From contig JALRGB010000519.1 of NCBI GenBank assembly GCA_023253575.1, forward strand, positions 1-5,642: DNA of 5,642 nucleotides, given 5' to 3'. This stretch comes from Verrucomicrobiales bacterium. Its GTDB lineage: Bacteria; Verrucomicrobiota; Verrucomicrobiia; Verrucomicrobiales; V1-33. The position numbers were made by a program, and so were the translations under genes. The notes beneath the pieces were generated by a model. That model worked only from the letters and a program-made list of their open reading frames with translations. It was not told where the DNA came from and searched no databases. Positions 5,248 through 5,642 of this stretch are shown here, one piece after another (positions within the stretch are counted from its first letter, which is position 1; every line of letters starts with the position of its first letter).

Positions 5248-5642
5248 TCAATCGCCAGCCGGTAAATCTTGGGCCTCCCAAGGTGCGAGATGCCGGGCCA
5301 GTGCTTCGAGAGGCAATCCGATGACCGTGCTCAAGGAGCCGTCTATTTTTTCGATGATGAGATGGCCGTGATCTTGGGCGGCGTAAGCGCCGGCTTTGTC
5401 GAGAACGGGCACGAGGTCGAGGTAGGTGGCGATGAGTGATTCATCGAGCACGCGGAAGGTCACCTGGGTCAGGTCATGAAAGCTGATGAGGGTGTCTGGT
5501 CCGGGACCGTGCAGGCAGACGCCATCGCCGCGGCGATCAGGCGTTCCCCTACCCGCCAGAAGCTGGAAAAAGCCCGTGACTTTATACTGGATCGTCAGAA
5601 GCAGTATAAGCAGATTGAAGAAGACGTCAGCGCAATGGTAGA
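5248..5642 (-). CDS. maf: Maf-family nucleotide pyrophosphatase, C-terminal part (N-terminus missing)
   Basis: Maf proteins are cytoplasmic house-cleaning NTP pyrophosphatases (dTTP/UTP and modified nucleotides), historically linked to septum formation. The C-terminal about 91 residues are clear: GVCLHGPG (codons near 5500-5523), FHDLTQVTFRVL, IATYLDL, then the conserved DKAGAYAAQ motif with Asp/Lys/Gln of the active site, IEKIDGS, and VIGLPLEALARHL near the end. The stop is TGA at 5250-5248. The frame stays open to the right edge, but upstream of about 5520 the translation has none of the Maf motifs expected there (the DTVV and GKP region and LSGRTH). The coding region therefore appears interrupted or joined to foreign sequence. 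GTG 5463 is not a real start, since VTFR is mid-protein in the family. It is followed after 30 nt by galE on the same strand. Confidence 0.82.
   Translation of the reverse strand, partial: YHCADVFFNLLILLLTIQYKVTGFFQLLAGRGTPDRRGDGVCLHGPGPDTLISFHDLTQVTFRVLDESLIATYLDLVPVLDKAGAYAAQDHGHLIIEKIDGSLSTVIGLPLEALARHLAPWEAQDLPAGD
5521..5642 (+). other. Right-edge segment with possible partial plus-strand coding; probable junction
   Basis: The last ~120 nt do not continue maf. On the plus strand they read without stops as a strongly charged, helix-like peptide including AIAAAIRRSPTRQKLEKARD and then ILDRQKQYKQIEEDVSAMV, running off the edge. Codons such as CAG, AAG, GAA and GAT look natural, and the last 70 nt are visibly AT-richer than the rest of the window. 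The pattern faintly recalls C-terminal helices of GT-B glycosyltransferases, but that is a weak resemblance. No start codon is identified inside the segment; the nearest in-frame ATG (5476) lies antisense to genuine maf. It could be a chimeric assembly end or a rearrangement. Confidence 0.4.

Noticed and set aside
5180..5371. Plus-strand 63-residue open frame across the galE-maf gap
   Set aside because: It is antisense to the galE 5' end and maf 3' end, with no motif or start signal.
5248..5463. GTG at 5463 as the true start of a 71-residue protein
   Set aside because: The codon encodes the Val of the conserved VTFR segment in the middle of Maf, and clear Maf-like residues continue upstream of it to about 5520.

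Overview
The window is a compact, GC-rich stretch of bacterial chromosome with ordinary housekeeping and transport genes. The gene content, the look of the proteins (a Thermus-type malate dehydrogenase, a SecG with a very long Pro/Ala/Glu tail, an MFS permease with a long first periplasmic loop) and the near absence of Shine-Dalgarno sequences suggest a member of the Verrucomicrobiota, perhaps an Opitutus-like lineage. That placement is inference from family resemblance, not from a marker gene. The short tandem repeats, protein tail and base skew described below are unusual details, and I see no CRISPR array, insertion sequence, tRNA, rRNA or integrase.

Layout. Positions 1-674 (minus) hold the N-terminal 224 residues of an MFS permease that runs off the left edge. 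A 170-nt spacer (675-844) follows that would be strongly C-rich and G-poor in the RNA and looks like a Rho-loading region. Next is a complete NAD-dependent malate dehydrogenase gene, mdh (845-1837, minus). A 159-nt divergent intergenic region carries a plausible sigma70-type promoter for the plus strand and a small array of 7-nt repeats. On the plus strand, secG (1997-2593) is followed after only 3 nt by an OppA-like peptide-binding lipoprotein gene (2597-4189), presumably co-transcribed with it. This gene converges on galE (4186-5217, minus), and the two stop codons overlap by 4 nt. Upstream of galE in the same direction lies the C-terminal part of a maf nucleotide pyrophosphatase gene (stop at 5248), which probably forms an operon with galE.

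Right edge. Maf resemblance stops at about 5520. The last ~120 nt contain no Maf motif on the minus strand, turn AT-richer, and read as a charged helical protein on the plus strand. This looks like a junction: a rearrangement or, more simply, a chimeric contig end.

Function. The genes do not form one pathway. Mdh serves the TCA cycle, SecG protein export, the OppA-like lipoprotein peptide capture for an ABC importer whose other genes are not here, GalE sugar-nucleotide supply for the envelope, and Maf nucleotide-pool cleaning. I do not see a convincing undescribed system. The best items for a second look are the right-edge junction, the heptamer array upstream of secG, the repetitive SecG tail, and the C-rich mdh 3' spacer.
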